Notes under the pieces: generated by a model
What the model was told of the DNA's origin: nothing
What the model saw: only the letters and a program-made list of their open reading frames with translations
The model's database searches: none
Assembly (NCBI GenBank): GCA_029263315.1
Contig: JAJCXR010000024.1
Coordinates: 60,526-124,525, forward strand
Origin: Acidobacteriota bacterium
Lineage (GTDB): Bacteria > Acidobacteriota > Thermoanaerobaculia > Multivoradales > J023
Direction of reading: 5' to 3'
DNA: 64,000 nt
Part shown: positions 17,110 through 25,275 of the stretch, piece after piece
How positions within the stretch are numbered: position 1 is the stretch's first letter
Layout of the letters: every line of letters starts with the position of its first letter
Position numbers and translations under genes: made by a program

Positions 17110-18322
17110 CCTGGGCATCGGCGACCAGCAGATCCGCCAGTAGGGTGATGCGGCGGTCCAAAGACTCGAGCTCGATGAACTCGTCCCGGGTGTGCATGCC
17201 GCCACCCACCGGCCCCAGGCCGTCGAGGATGGGCAGCGCTGAAGGGTCCGGCAAGAAGTTGGGGAAGGAAATCCCTCCCCGATCCTCTTCCACCTCCAGG
17301 TGCCAGCCCCGGTCGGCGGCCAGGGCCACCGCTCGGTCGGCCCAGGCTTGACCCGGTCCGCCGGGGTCCAAGGGCGCGATGCGTCCCTTGACCTCGAAAT
17401 CCATCGTCACCCCATGCTCTTTCGCCAAACGTTGGCCGGTGGCGGTCATGTCGGCGATCAATTGGTCGCCGTCCGCCGCTTTGAGGAAACGGGCCTCGCC
17501 CTCCACCAGGGCGAGGTTGGGCACCACATTGATCTGCCGACTGGTGCCGATGAGATCGGCCTGGGTTGCCAGGTGGTCGACGAAATCCTGCTCACCGGCC
17601 ACCAAGCGCCCGGCGTTGACCGTCGGTCCCTTGCCGGGACGGGCCAAGGCACGGACCGCAACACACCAATCCGCCGCCGCCGTCAAGGCCGAGCGTCCCT
17701 GCCAATAGGCGTTACCGGCGTGGGCCCCCTGGCCGGTCACCCGCAGTTGCCAGTGGAACATACCCCGGCGCCCGAGCACCATGCTCTCTCCCCGTTGGGC
17801 CGGGCGGCCCGGCTCCAGCACCCACAGCCCTCGGGCCTTGGGGCCGTAGGTGGTCAGCACCTTGTGCGACAGCTCTCCGGCCACCTCTTCGTCGGGCACA
17901 ATGATCATCAAGAGGTCCTCTGCGGGGTGTTGCCCCCGCTGTCGCACCAGGGCCAGGGCGCCGACAAAGGCGGCCAGACCACCCTTCATGTCGATGGCGC
18001 CGGTGGCCAGCAAGCGATCCCCCTGACGTTGCGGTGCGATGGCCGGCAAGACGGTGTCGAGATGCCCCACCAGGAGTAAGCAGCCCTCGCCGTCGGGCTT
18101 TTTCAGGGCTTGGGGACCGCGGGCGTAGAGCACCGGTTGGGGTCCCAAGGAAGAGCTCTCCAAGACGATGTCGACGCTCAGACCCTGGGCCTCGAGGGCC
18201 TGGGCTAGATGACGATTGGCCGCCTGCAAGCCCGGGACGTCGCCGCTGGGGGACGAGATGGCGGTCAACCCGTCGAGCAAGGCGAGGGTTGATTCAAAGA
18301 TCTCAGGTGGGGTCTGGCTCAT
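17099..18322 (-). CDS. M20 family metallopeptidase (ArgE/DapE/CPG2-like)
   Basis: This 407-residue zinc hydrolase has the family's metal and catalytic segments in order: LVGHLDTV (His ligand and catalytic-support Asp), GAIDMKGGLAA (bridging Asp), IVPDEEVAGE (catalytic Glu and ligand Glu), LEPGRP, and a distal GGGMHTRDEFIE (His ligand). The bacterial dimerisation domain lies between them (residues ~195-310). CPG2/ArgE-like members remove acyl or glutamyl groups from amino acids or small peptides; specificity cannot be read here. No leader peptide is apparent, so a cytoplasmic location is likely. The gene stands alone. Confidence 0.92.
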   Translation of the reverse strand: MSQTPPEIFESTLALLDGLTAISSPSGDVPGLQAANRHLAQALEAQGLSVDIVLESSSLGPQPVLYARGPQALKKPDGEGCLLLVGHLDTVLPAIAPQRQGDRLLATGAIDMKGGLAAFVGALALVRQRGQHPAEDLLMIIVPDEEVAGELSHKVLTTYGPKARGLWVLEPGRPAQRGESMVLGRRGMFHWQLRVTGQGAHAGNAYWQGRSALTAAADWCVAVRALARPGKGPTVNAGRLVAGEQDFVDHLATQADLIGTSRQINVVPNLALVEGEARFLKAADGDQLIADMTATGQRLAKEHGVTMDFEVKGRIAPLDPGGPGQAWADRAVALAADRGWHLEVEEDRGGISFPNFLPDPSALPILDGLGPVGGGMHTRDEFIELESLDRRITLLADLLVADAQVNP

Positions 18323-18387
18323 CGGTCCTCTCCGCTGGTTTGCGCTGGTTTGAGAATGCCGTGGCGGGCGCCGCGGCGGGCGATAGG

Positions 18388-18570
18388 TTATCCGACCGGG
18401 GGCCGGATAGGTGCCTTGTGATGTGATCGGACGACGGTTAGACTCAGCACCATGACGTCGTACCTCAGACCATGGCGGTCCAGATCATCGCGGTCCAGAT
18501 CATCGCGCTGTTTATTTTCACCGGCAATCCGGTTGCGGGTGCAGACTCGCTGACCAATTTGTTGTTCCAT
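18388..18570 (-). CDS. Possible small protein of 60 residues with a DDLDR repeat
   Basis: A short open frame begins at ATG 18570, preceded by AAGGAAGATAG, a strong ribosome-binding site at good spacing. It encodes a mostly charged peptide. A perfect 15-bp direct repeat (18475-18504) gives an in-frame repeated DDLDR pentapeptide. It ends 65 bp before the M20 peptidase start on the same strand. There is no recognisable domain, and the composition (many His/Arg/Asp) could also be non-coding. It is listed because of the ribosome site; existence as a gene is doubtful. Confidence 0.25.
   Translation of the reverse strand: MEQQIGQRVCTRNRIAGENKQRDDLDRDDLDRHGLRYDVMVLSLTVVRSHHKAPIRPPVG
18475..18504. 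repeat. Perfect 15-bp tandem direct repeat (two copies)
   Basis: The unit gcggtccagatcatc occurs twice back to back (18475-18489 and 18490-18504). It lies in the otherwise gene-poor 18323-18755 interval. Confidence 0.9.
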
Positions 18571-18583
18571 GACCTATCTTCCT

Positions 18584-18668
18584 TTCCAAGGATTACCATC
18601 TCCTAGAGATCACCGTTTTCCAAGGATCACCGGCTTCCAAGGATTTCTGCCTTTCTAAGCATCATCGT
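18584..18668. repeat. Degenerate 17-bp tandem array, five units
   Basis: Five consecutive 17-bp units share the core ttccaaggatcacc: ttccaaggattaccatc, tcctagagatcaccgtt, ttccaaggatcaccggc, ttccaaggatttctgcc and tttctaagcatcatcgt. Three have an identical ttccaaggat. The array ends 88 bp before the start of the GYF-AIM24 gene. A run of regulatory-protein binding sites, or simply a degenerate minisatellite, are both possible. Confidence 0.75.
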
Positions 18669-18755
18669 CCAGCTGGAGGATGTCGTCTTCCAGTGTCGCA
18701 CCCGATCAATTCCACAGGCCCGCGAGGCATCCTCGGGGCCCGGAGGTTCAAGACC

Positions 18756-19823
18756 ATGAGTGACCCAACCTGGTACTTCGCCATCGGCGGCCAACAGCAG
18801 GGCCCGTTCAGCCTTGCCGAGCTCAAACCCCGGTTCCAATCCGGAGAGCTGGCCCCCGACACCTATGTTTTCACCCAAGGCATGGCCAATTGGGAACCGG
18901 CCTCCAGCCGTCCCGAGCTGGCCGAGGTGTTGAGCGCTCCGCCGCCGGCGGCAGCCCCCGTCGCGGCCCCCGCCGTCGTTTCTCCCCCTGCCGCCGCCGC
19001 GCCCGCAACCGGTCTGGGGGCAGCCATGGAATCCCACGAGATCGACTACGAGATCTTCGGCCAGGAGATGCAATTTGTCGAGATCACCCTCGATCCGCAA
19101 GAGGCCTGCATTTCAGAAGCCGGGGCCTTCATGTACATGGATCCCGGCATCCAGATGGAAACCGTCTTCGGCGACGGCTCCGCCCAGTCGCAGGGCGGTG
19201 GCTTGATGGGCAAGCTGATGGGTGCGGGCAAACGTCTGCTCACCGGCGAGAGCCTCTTCATGACGGTGTTCGCCAATACCGGCGGTGGGCGCCAGAAGGT
19301 GGCCTTCGCCTCGCCCTATCCCGGATGCATCATCCCGGCGGATCTGCGCGAGCACGGGGGCACCCTGCTGTGCCAGAAGGACGCTTTCCTATGCGCCGCC
19401 AAGGGCGTCTCGGTGGGTATCGCCTTCAACAAAAAAATAGGCACCGGTCTGTTCGGCGGTGAAGGCTTCATTCTGCAAAAGCTGGAAGGCGACGGGCTGG
19501 CCTTTCTTCACGCCGGGGGTGCCGTCATCTCCCGCCAACTGGCCGCCGGCGAGACCCTGCGGCTCGACACCGGTTGTTTGGTGGCCTTTGAGCAACACGT
19601 CGACTACGACATCCAGATGGTCAAGGGGCTCAAGTCCGCCTTCTTCGGTGGCGACGGGCTGTTCTATGCCGCTCTCACCGGTCCCGGTAAGGTCTGGATT
19701 CAGTCGTTGCCGTTCTCTCGTCTGGCCAAGCGCGTCTTCGCATCGGCACCGCAGGGCGGTGGCAAGAACAAGGGCGAGGGCTCGGTGCTCGGTGGTCTCG
19801 GCGGGCTGGTCATGGGGGACTGA
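18756..19823 (+). CDS. GYF-domain / AIM24-domain (TIGR00266-like) protein
   Basis: The 355-residue protein starts with a GYF_2 domain (residues ~3-55: [33 protein letters not shown]). An Ala/Pro linker follows (~57-90) and then an AIM24/TIGR00266 beta-sandwich of about 230 residues, with [53 protein letters not shown] and [19 protein letters not shown]_2 modules bind proline-rich or membrane partners. AIM24 domains are linked to membrane-protein complexes and stress, but their biochemical role is not established. GGAGG precedes the ATG by about ten bases. It is transcribed alone after the 17-bp array. Confidence 0.88.
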   Translation: MSDPTWYFAIGGQQQGPFSLAELKPRFQSGELAPDTYVFTQGMANWEPASSRPELAEVLSAPPPAAAPVAAPAVVSPPAAAAPATGLGAAMESHEIDYEIFGQEMQFVEITLDPQEACISEAGAFMYMDPGIQMETVFGDGSAQSQGGGLMGKLMGAGKRLLTGESLFMTVFANTGGGRQKVAFASPYPGCIIPADLREHGGTLLCQKDAFLCAAKGVSVGIAFNKKIGTGLFGGEGFILQKLEGDGLAFLHAGGAVISRQLAAGETLRLDTGCLVAFEQHVDYDIQMVKGLKSAFFGGDGLFYAALTGPGKVWIQSLPFSRLAKRVFASAPQGGGKNKGEGSVLGGLGGLVMGD

Positions 19824-19932
19824 GGTCCCGACCTGGCAGCCGGAGCCGAACCGCCGGGCTCCGGTCGCCAGGCCCCGTTACCGGCCAGGGCCTTCGGCGG
19901 CGTCTCCGTGGCCGAAGGCGCCAGCCGTGGGC

Positions 19933-20307
19933 TCAGGGCTCGGCGTGGGTCGCCAGCCAGCGCTGCCAGACTTCCTTCAGGTTGGCGGAAAGATCGAGTT
20001 GCTCGAGCTCTAGCTGCAACTGTTGCGGCGTCAGCAGGTCCCAGACCATCTCCCAGGGAGCGAATGAAACGATGTCAGTCATCAACTGGCGCCGCTCTTC
20101 ATCCGGGGCCGAGGTGAGTTGTCGGCGTAACTCGTCGACACCGATCTCGTGATGGCGGAGGAAGGGCAGCGGTCGATCGGAGGTTTTGGGGCCGGGGTTC
20201 AACGCTCCGGCGTAACCTGGCTTCAAGAGCTTCTGTGGCTCCGCCGTCGCATCGGGTTGCTCGACATTGGTTTGCCGCTCGGCGTCGGCGTCGGTTGGGT
20301 TCGTCAT
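19933..20307 (-). CDS. Small hypothetical protein, acidic, helical
   Basis: This 124-residue protein has no recognised catalytic motif. The N-terminal ~40 residues are polar and probably disordered (DADAERQTNVEQPDATAE). The C-terminal half looks helical (LRRQLTSAPDEERRQLMTDI, LTPQQLQLELEQLDLSANLK, WQRWLATHAE). ATG 20307 is used because AAAAAGG precedes it; ATG 20331 would add eight residues. It sits convergently to the GYF-AIM24 gene and diverges from tRNA-Gly(CCC). Function is unknown. Confidence 0.65.
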   Translation of the reverse strand: MTNPTDADAERQTNVEQPDATAEPQKLLKPGYAGALNPGPKTSDRPLPFLRHHEIGVDELRRQLTSAPDEERRQLMTDIVSFAPWEMVWDLLTPQQLQLELEQLDLSANLKEVWQRWLATHAEP

Positions 20308-20528
20308 TGCCTTTTTGTCCGGATAGACCATAATGCGAACCAGTATAGCTCGCCGCCGGTAAATGGCAATAGAGCTGGGTTTCCGGAAAGGTGTACTTTG
20401 ATCCAAAGGAAGCTTGACCACCCGGAGTCACCTGGGCTAAGTTTTCCTGGCGCCTCGGAGATACTCGGAACGAAGTTTCCGGATAAGCCGAGGGACCAAC
20501 GCAAGATCGTCTAGGCGAAAGCCTCAGA

Positions 20529-20604
20529 GCGGGCATAACTCAGTTGGTAGAGTGCAAGCTTCCCAAGCTTGATGTCGCGGGTTCGAGTCCCGTTGCCCGC
20601 TCCA
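20529..20604 (+). tRNA. tRNA-Gly (anticodon CCC)
   Basis: A full cloverleaf can be drawn: acceptor gcgggca/tgcccgc, D-arm actc/gagt, anticodon arm caagc-ttcccaa-gcttg (anticodon CCC), T-arm gcggg-ttcgagt-cccgt, discriminator t and encoded CCA. A weak TTGACC...TAAGTT pair with an 18-bp spacer lies at 20414-20443. Confidence 0.96.
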
Positions 20605-20650
20605 TTCATCACACCTGGTTGAATCAAAGCACGAATCGAGGTACTTCAGG

Positions 20651-21289
20651 ATGTCGATCTTTCGCCGAGAGGTAGTGCCGCCCCCGGCCAAGCCCGCCGC
20701 ACCACCGCGTCCCGCTGCGAAGCCCAATGTGGCCAGACCCCCTTCCCACGGACATGATGCCACCCACATCGCCAATGGCACCAAAGTGGTGGGGGAAATT
20801 TCGGGCCAAGCTCAGTTGGTGGTCGACGGTGTCGTCGACGGTTCAATCCATTTGCAGAGCGAAGTGGTGATCGGCGGACAGGGCCGCGTCGAAGGCACGG
20901 TGCACGCCGAGTCGATCCAGGTTGGCGGCAAGGTGCACGGCAACATTCGAGGGGTCAAGAAGGTAGAAGTCTTGACTGCCGGCAGCCTCGAAGGCGACGT
21001 CACCTCGCCTCGGGTGGTGATCGCCGACGGCGCTTTTTTCAAGGGCAAGGTCGAGATGACCGAGGCGGGGCCGGTTCCGTCCCGCACCCCCGGCGACGGC
21101 AAGAAGAGGCCTGGCCAGCCTGCCCATGTCAGTGCTGAAAAAGGGGCGCCCGCACAGACCTCCCCCTCAGCGACGCCTGCGACCCGCAGCGTCCAGGCAG
21201 ACAAGACCGGCCCAGATCACAAACCGATGACCGATAACAGCAAGGGCGGATCCAATATGCAGTCCCGAAAGAACCGGGGTGGCCGGTGA
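20651..21289 (+). CDS. Bactofilin (polymer-forming cytoskeletal protein)
   Basis: This 212-residue protein has a Pro/Ala-rich N-terminal tail of about 35 residues and a central bactofilin/DUF583 beta-helix (about 40-140). The helix shows the repeating pattern [52 protein letters not shown] and [20 protein letters not shown]. The Pro/Lys-rich C-terminal tail is low-complexity. Bactofilins self-assemble without nucleotide into filaments that scaffold cell-wall or polar machinery at the cytoplasmic membrane face. Its stop overlaps the ald start (GTGA), an unusual coupling for a cytoskeletal gene. Confidence 0.93.
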   Translation: MSIFRREVVPPPAKPAAPPRPAAKPNVARPPSHGHDATHIANGTKVVGEISGQAQLVVDGVVDGSIHLQSEVVIGGQGRVEGTVHAESIQVGGKVHGNIRGVKKVEVLTAGSLEGDVTSPRVVIADGAFFKGKVEMTEAGPVPSRTPGDGKKRPGQPAHVSAEKGAPAQTSPSATPATRSVQADKTGPDHKPMTDNSKGGSNMQSRKNRGGR

Positions 21290-22398
21290 AAATTGGAATT
21301 CCAGCCGAGGTCAAGAATCACGAGTATCGCGTCGGGATGACGCCGGCGGGTGTCCTGGCCTTGACCGAGCACGGTCACCAGGTCTTTGTTGAAACCCATG
21401 CCGGTGAAGGCAGCGGATTTACGGATCAGGAGTATTCGACCGCCGGGGCCACGATCCTGCCGACGGCCGATGCGGTCTATGAATCCGGCGACATGATCAT
21501 CAAGGTCAAGGAGCCCATGGCGGAAGAGTATGAGAGGTTGCGGGAGAACCAGCTCCTCTACACGTACCTGCACTTGGCGCCTTTACCGGAGCTCACCGAA
21601 GTGCTCACCGAGCGCAAAGTGACGGGCGTGGCCTACGAGACGATCACCGACGCCCGCGGCGGTCTGCCCCTGTTGTCCCCCATGTCCGAGGTGGCGGGAC
21701 GCATGTCGGTGCTGGTGGGCGCCACTTACCTTCAGCGGGCCCACGGTGGCCGAGGCGTCTTGATTTCCGGCGTCCCGGGGGTGCCATCCGGAGACGTGGT
21801 GATCATCGGAGGTGGCATCGTCGGCTTGAACGCCCTCAAGATCGCCCATGGCATGCGGGCCCGGGTGACCGTCTTGGAAGCCAGCGCCGAACGCATGCGC
21901 TACATCGACGACCTCTTCCAGGGTACCGTCACCACCTTGGCCAGCAATCGCCACAATCTCGAGGCCTGTTTGGAACGGGCCGATTTGCTCATTGGCGCCG
22001 TGCTCATCCCCGGTCGTGCCGCTCCAAAGTTGGTCACCCGCGAGATGCTCAGCTTGATGAAACCCGGCTCGGTGATCGTCGACGTGGCGGTGGACCAAGG
22101 GGGCTGTTTCGAGACCACCCACGCCACCACCCACTCCGATCCTGTATTCGAAGTCGACGGCATCGTCCACTACTGCGTTGCCAACATGCCCGGTGCCGTG
22201 CCTCGCACCTCAACCATGGCTCTGACCAATGCCACCTTGCCCTATGCCATCGAGCTGGCGGACGAAGGGGTGGAAGCCGCGGTGCGCAAGGATCGCGGGC
22301 TGTGGAACGGTGTCAATACCTACGCCGGGCACATCACCTGTGCGCCGGTGGCGGAGTCCCAGGGACGCCCTTACAAAGATCTAGCGGACTTGATCTAG
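21286..22398 (+). CDS. ald: Alanine dehydrogenase
   Basis: This 370-residue protein has the Ald N-terminal signature [20 protein letters not shown] and catalytic lysine segment IIKVKEP. The active-site histidine lies in [12 protein letters not shown], and the NAD-binding Rossmann motif is [31 protein letters not shown] and [13 protein letters not shown] complete the family pattern. It interconverts L-alanine and pyruvate plus ammonia in the cytoplasm. Translation starts at GTG 21286, overlapping the bactofilin stop, so the two genes are coupled. Confidence 0.97.
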   Translation: MKIGIPAEVKNHEYRVGMTPAGVLALTEHGHQVFVETHAGEGSGFTDQEYSTAGATILPTADAVYESGDMIIKVKEPMAEEYERLRENQLLYTYLHLAPLPELTEVLTERKVTGVAYETITDARGGLPLLSPMSEVAGRMSVLVGATYLQRAHGGRGVLISGVPGVPSGDVVIIGGGIVGLNALKIAHGMRARVTVLEASAERMRYIDDLFQGTVTTLASNRHNLEACLERADLLIGAVLIPGRAAPKLVTREMLSLMKPGSVIVDVAVDQGGCFETTHATTHSDPVFEVDGIVHYCVANMPGAVPRTSTMALTNATLPYAIELADEGVEAAVRKDRGLWNGVNTYAGHITCAPVAESQGRPYKDLADLI

Positions 22399-22419
22399 GT
22401 ACACCTTTTCAATAAGGAG

Positions 22420-22459
22420 ACCTTTCAAAAATACGCTGGTACCGTATTTCCGGAAAGGT
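22420..22459 (+). terminator. Imperfect hairpin after ald (terminator or attenuating structure)
   Basis: acctttc (22420-22426) pairs with gaaaggt (22453-22459), and aaatacg (22429-22435) with cgtattt (22443-22449), just after the ald stop. There is no downstream T-run, so it is not a classical intrinsic terminator. The palindromic ttccggaaaggtg in its 3' arm also occurs at 20381-20393. Confidence 0.4.
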
Positions 22460-22474
22460 GACCTGAGGCCACCG

Positions 22475-22734
22475 GTCTCCTCCCGCAGGTGCCTGGCACC
22501 TGCTTCTGGCATCTTTCCCCTCAGTGCCAAGGACGTCCCGTCACCCGCTGCCAGTGCTGCCGCATGTCCTCGGGGGTCGGCGCTTCGAAACGCTTGATGT
22601 CTCCGTCTCCTCCCGCAGGTGCCTGGCACCTGCTTCTGGCTTCTTTCCCCTCAGTGCCAAGGACGTCCCGTCACCCGCTGCCAGAGCTGCTTCATGTCCT
22701 CGGGGGTCGGCGCTTCGAAACGCTTGATGTCGCC
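22475..22734. repeat. 130-bp tandem duplication covering the 3' end of rluD
   Basis: Positions 22475-22604 and 22605-22734 are two head-to-tail copies of a 130-bp segment, about 97% identical by eye with only a few mismatches (for example 22511/22641 and around 22555-22562). The second copy contains the last ~26 codons of rluD and its stop; the first is a pseudogene fragment of those codons. Each copy holds the palindrome gcaggtgcctggcacctgc (22485-22503 and 22615-22633). Confidence 0.95.
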
Positions 22735-23604
22735 GTCCGCGGGATGACGAAAGGCCAGGCGCCAGGCATGCAGGGCCGGGCGCACAAACGACGCCAGGGC
22801 TTGCTGCCGCTTACGGGGCCAGTCTTTCCAGCGGGCTTCGCCGTAGATCGGATCTCCCACCAACGGATGATGGATGGCCTTGAGGTGCACTCGGATCTGA
22901 TGCGTGCGACCGGTCTCGAGGTCGAGCTCGAGGCGGCACACCCCTTCACCGTGGTCGATGCAGCGATACAGGGTGCGGGAGGGGCGCCCTTGGGGGATGA
23001 CGGCCATCTTCTTGCGATCCTGGCGATGGCGTCCGATGGCCAGATCGATCACTCCGCTGGCCTTCTGGGGTGTCCCGTAGGCGATCGCCTGATAGTGCTT
23101 CTTGACCCGCCGCTCGGCAAAATCTCGGCTGAGGCTCTGGTAGGCCGCCGCCGTGCGGGCGATGACCATGACGCCGGTGGTGTCGATGTCGAGACGGTGC
23201 ACAATGCCGGGGCGTCCCGGTCCTCCAACCCCAGCGATTTCGGGAAACCGAGCCAGCAAGTAGTTGACCAGGGTGCCGTCCGGTCGTCCGGCCCCCGGAT
23301 GCACCGCCATGCCCGCCGGTTTGGTCAGAACGATGACCTCCGAATCCTCCAATAGGATCTCCAAGGGTCCTTCCTGGGGCTGGACCCGCGAGTCCACCGG
23401 CGGCTCCGGCCTTTGCCATCGGATGAGGTCGCCAACGGATAGCGCGGTCGAAGGTTTGGGTTTTTTGCCGTTGACCTGCACGGCCCCCTGCTGAATCCAC
23501 TGGCGAATCTGATTGCGCGGCAGCTCCAGACGCGCCGCCAGCCGCACGTCGAGCCGTTGGCCCGCATCGTCCTGGTCGGCGTGGAACGGACCGGTAGCGG
23601 TCAC
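22651..23604 (-). CDS. rluD: RluA/RluD-family 23S rRNA pseudouridine synthase
   Basis: This 317-residue enzyme has an N-terminal S4-like RNA-binding domain (QRLDVRLAARLELPRNQIRQ, VQVNGKKPKPS). The catalytic domain has GIVHRLDIDTTGVMVIAR, where the Asp of HRLD is the nucleophilic residue, followed by KHYQAIAYG, LDLETGRTHQIRVHL and HPLVGDPIYG. RluD-type enzymes convert uridines of 23S rRNA helix 69 to pseudouridine; precise sites vary among relatives. It starts at GTG 23604, overlapping the lspA stop. The 3' end lies in the 130-bp tandem duplication, with the intact C-terminus in the copy nearer the gene body. Confidence 0.92.
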   Translation of the reverse strand: MTATGPFHADQDDAGQRLDVRLAARLELPRNQIRQWIQQGAVQVNGKKPKPSTALSVGDLIRWQRPEPPVDSRVQPQEGPLEILLEDSEVIVLTKPAGMAVHPGAGRPDGTLVNYLLARFPEIAGVGGPGRPGIVHRLDIDTTGVMVIARTAAAYQSLSRDFAERRVKKHYQAIAYGTPQKASGVIDLAIGRHRQDRKKMAVIPQGRPSRTLYRCIDHGEGVCRLELDLETGRTHQIRVHLKAIHHPLVGDPIYGEARWKDWPRKRQQALASFVRPALHAWRLAFRHPADGDIKRFEAPTPEDMKQLWQRVTGRPWH

Positions 23605-24185
23605 GGGTCGGTGGCCGACGGCGCCGCGGGATCGGTCCTACGAGGCCAGAAGGTGCTCAGCAGCATCAATCCGATGCCGATGGAGATGGCGGTATCGGCG
23701 ATATTGAAGGTGTGCCAGTGGTAGGAACCGAAGTAGAAATCGATGAAATCGGTGACGCCGCCGTTCATGATGCGATCGAGGAGATTGCCGATGGCCCCTC
23801 CAATGACCAATGCCAAGGCCACCAAAAGCATGCGATCGTGGCGCGGTACCAGGCAAAAGTAGTAGCCGACAAAAGCCAGGGCGGCCAAACCCAGCACGGT
23901 GAGGGTCAGGGTGCCTGCGAGCTTGCCTTGGGAGGCGAAGAGCCCAAATGCCACACCGGTGTTCTGCACATGGGTGAAGTTCAACAGGTTGGGGATCACC
24001 GGCCAACTGACCTGATGTTGTCCCGCCGGACCGAGCAAGTGCAGCTCGATCATCCACTTGCTCCATTGGTCGAGCACCAGGACGAAGAGGGAGAGCAATA
24101 GATAGCGGCTTTTGTGGCCCAGGTCATCGGTCAGCTTGGAGCCGTGGGGTAGGGCGGTGGTGGTCGAGACGGACGTCGAGCTCAT
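23601..24185 (-). CDS. lspA: Lipoprotein signal peptidase
   Basis: This 194-residue protein has four membrane helices and the aspartyl-protease motifs of LspA. One catalytic Asp lies in NLLDRIMNGGVTDFIDFYF and the second in FNIADTAISIGIG, and NTGVAFGLF is also conserved. It cleaves diacylglyceryl-modified prolipoproteins in the inner membrane, consistent with the several lipoproteins encoded here (Pal, the RND adaptor, SodC). The ATG at 24185 overlaps the acpS stop, and its own stop overlaps the rluD GTG. A Ser/Thr-rich cytoplasmic leader of about 25 residues precedes the first helix. Confidence 0.95.
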   Translation of the reverse strand: MSSTSVSTTTALPHGSKLTDDLGHKSRYLLLSLFVLVLDQWSKWMIELHLLGPAGQHQVSWPVIPNLLNFTHVQNTGVAFGLFASQGKLAGTLTLTVLGLAALAFVGYYFCLVPRHDRMLLVALALVIGGAIGNLLDRIMNGGVTDFIDFYFGSYHWHTFNIADTAISIGIGLMLLSTFWPRRTDPAAPSATDP

Positions 24186-24583
24186 GGGGACTCCTGCAGC
24201 GCTCTGTCGCCTTCGAGAATGACCATGGCGACGGCGTAGGATCGTTCGTGGGAAATCGATAGGTGGCTGTGCACGACGCCCATGGCGGCGGCCCGCTCGG
24301 CAGCCTGTTCGTGGAGACGTAGGCTGGGAGCCCCGGCGGCGTTGCGCAGAATTTCCACCTGTCGCAGGCCGAGACCCTGGGCCCAGCCGGTGCCGAGGGC
24401 CTTGAGCGCCGCCTCCTTGGCGGCGAAGAGACCACCCAGATGCTGGATCAAGGCGTCGCCAAGGCGGGATTGTACCTCGCCGGGACGACAAATGCGCGCT
24501 GCGAAGGCATCGCCATGTTTGGCATACAGCGCCGCGATGCGTGACAGCTCGACGATATCGAGGCCGCTGCCGAGAATAGACAT
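24182..24583 (-). CDS. acpS: Holo-[acyl-carrier-protein] synthase
   Basis: This 133-residue protein has typical AcpS length, the Mg2+-binding GLDIVELSRI (Asp8) and the FAAKEAALKALGTGW helix with the catalytic/metal Glu. The C-terminus is HLSISHERSYAVAMVI. It transfers 4'-phosphopantetheine from CoA to the acyl carrier protein. AGGA precedes ATG 24583, which shares one base with the thiE-like stop (TGATG). An upstream in-frame extension to 24619 lacks a ribosome site. Confidence 0.95.
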   Translation of the reverse strand: MSILGSGLDIVELSRIAALYAKHGDAFAARICRPGEVQSRLGDALIQHLGGLFAAKEAALKALGTGWAQGLGLRQVEILRNAAGAPSLRLHEQAAERAAAMGVVHSHLSISHERSYAVAMVILEGDRALQESP

Positions 24584-25275
24584 CAAAGGTCCTCCGCTAG
24601 ACGGCTGGCCGGTGGCCAAAGACGGCGCACTTCCTCACAGAGAGCTTCCGGGCGCTCGACGAAACCGCGGATCGCCGCCACCCCGTGGGCTCCGGCACGG
24701 TGCGCAACCTGCACCTGCTCTCGGTCGACGATTCCTCCGAGGGCCAGCACCGGTATGCCGTCGGCGGTCGCCGCGCGCAAGCTGGCCGGTCCCGGAGGCC
24801 GATTCCAGGAGGGCTTGCTGGGGGTGGGGAAGAGGGGCCCGAAGGTCACATAGGCGATGCCTTCGCGGGCCGCCTGCTGAATTTCCGTCGCCGCATGGGT
24901 GGAGCGGCCGACCAGCAGGTGCCGGAGATTTGTCGTCGCCCGTTGCAGGCAGACGATGGGCAGGCCGGCAGCGGCAAGGTGGACGCCATCCGCTCCGGCG
25001 GCCAGGGCGATGTCGAACCGGCCGTTGACCAAAATCCTCGGCCTGGGGTTGGGCTTTGAGCGCAGGTGCCTGACGATATGTTGAGTCAGGGCGAAGAGGG
25101 AGGCATCGTCGAGGTCCTTCTCGCGGACTTGCAAGGCATCTAGACGGCAGACGTGGAGGCGATCCAGCCAGGCGTTCAGAACGGTGAGGAAGGCTCGATC
25201 ACTCGGCTTGGCGACGCCCGATGGCATGAGCAATCGCCGATCAGTGATCGCCAGGGACCGTGGGGTGGCCATCAT
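24583..25275 (-). CDS. Thiamine phosphate synthase-like protein (ThiE/TenI superfamily)
   Basis: This 230-residue TIM-barrel protein shows the ThiE pattern: LDALQVREKDLDDASL, ILVNGRFDIALAAGADGVHL, LVGRSTHAATEIQQAAREG, YVTFGPLFPTPSKP, and the phosphate-binding LALGGIVDREQV. ThiE condenses HMP-PP with thiazole phosphate to make thiamine phosphate. The usual VNDR is VNGR, and the Asp after GVHxGQ is missing (VHLAAAGLPI), so a TenI-like or diverged role is possible. No other thiamine genes are nearby. The first Met (25275) lies inside the 3' end of the preceding small membrane-protein gene. Confidence 0.82.
   Translation of the reverse strand: MMATPRSLAITDRRLLMPSGVAKPSDRAFLTVLNAWLDRLHVCRLDALQVREKDLDDASLFALTQHIVRHLRSKPNPRPRILVNGRFDIALAAGADGVHLAAAGLPIVCLQRATTNLRHLLVGRSTHAATEIQQAAREGIAYVTFGPLFPTPSKPSWNRPPGPASLRAATADGIPVLALGGIVDREQVQVAHRAGAHGVAAIRGFVERPEALCEEVRRLWPPASRLAEDL

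Noticed and set aside
17300..18079. Plus-strand 259-codon open frame
   Set aside because: Antisense to the M20 peptidase, whose metal ligands are all visible.
18584..18668. CRISPR or replication-origin iterons
   Set aside because: Units are directly adjacent with no spacers; there is no dnaA/repA gene or AT-rich unwinding region, so no origin is claimed.
22489..23355. Plus-strand 288-codon open frame over the tandem repeat
   Set aside because: Antisense to rluD; its repeated N-terminus only reflects the 130-bp duplication.
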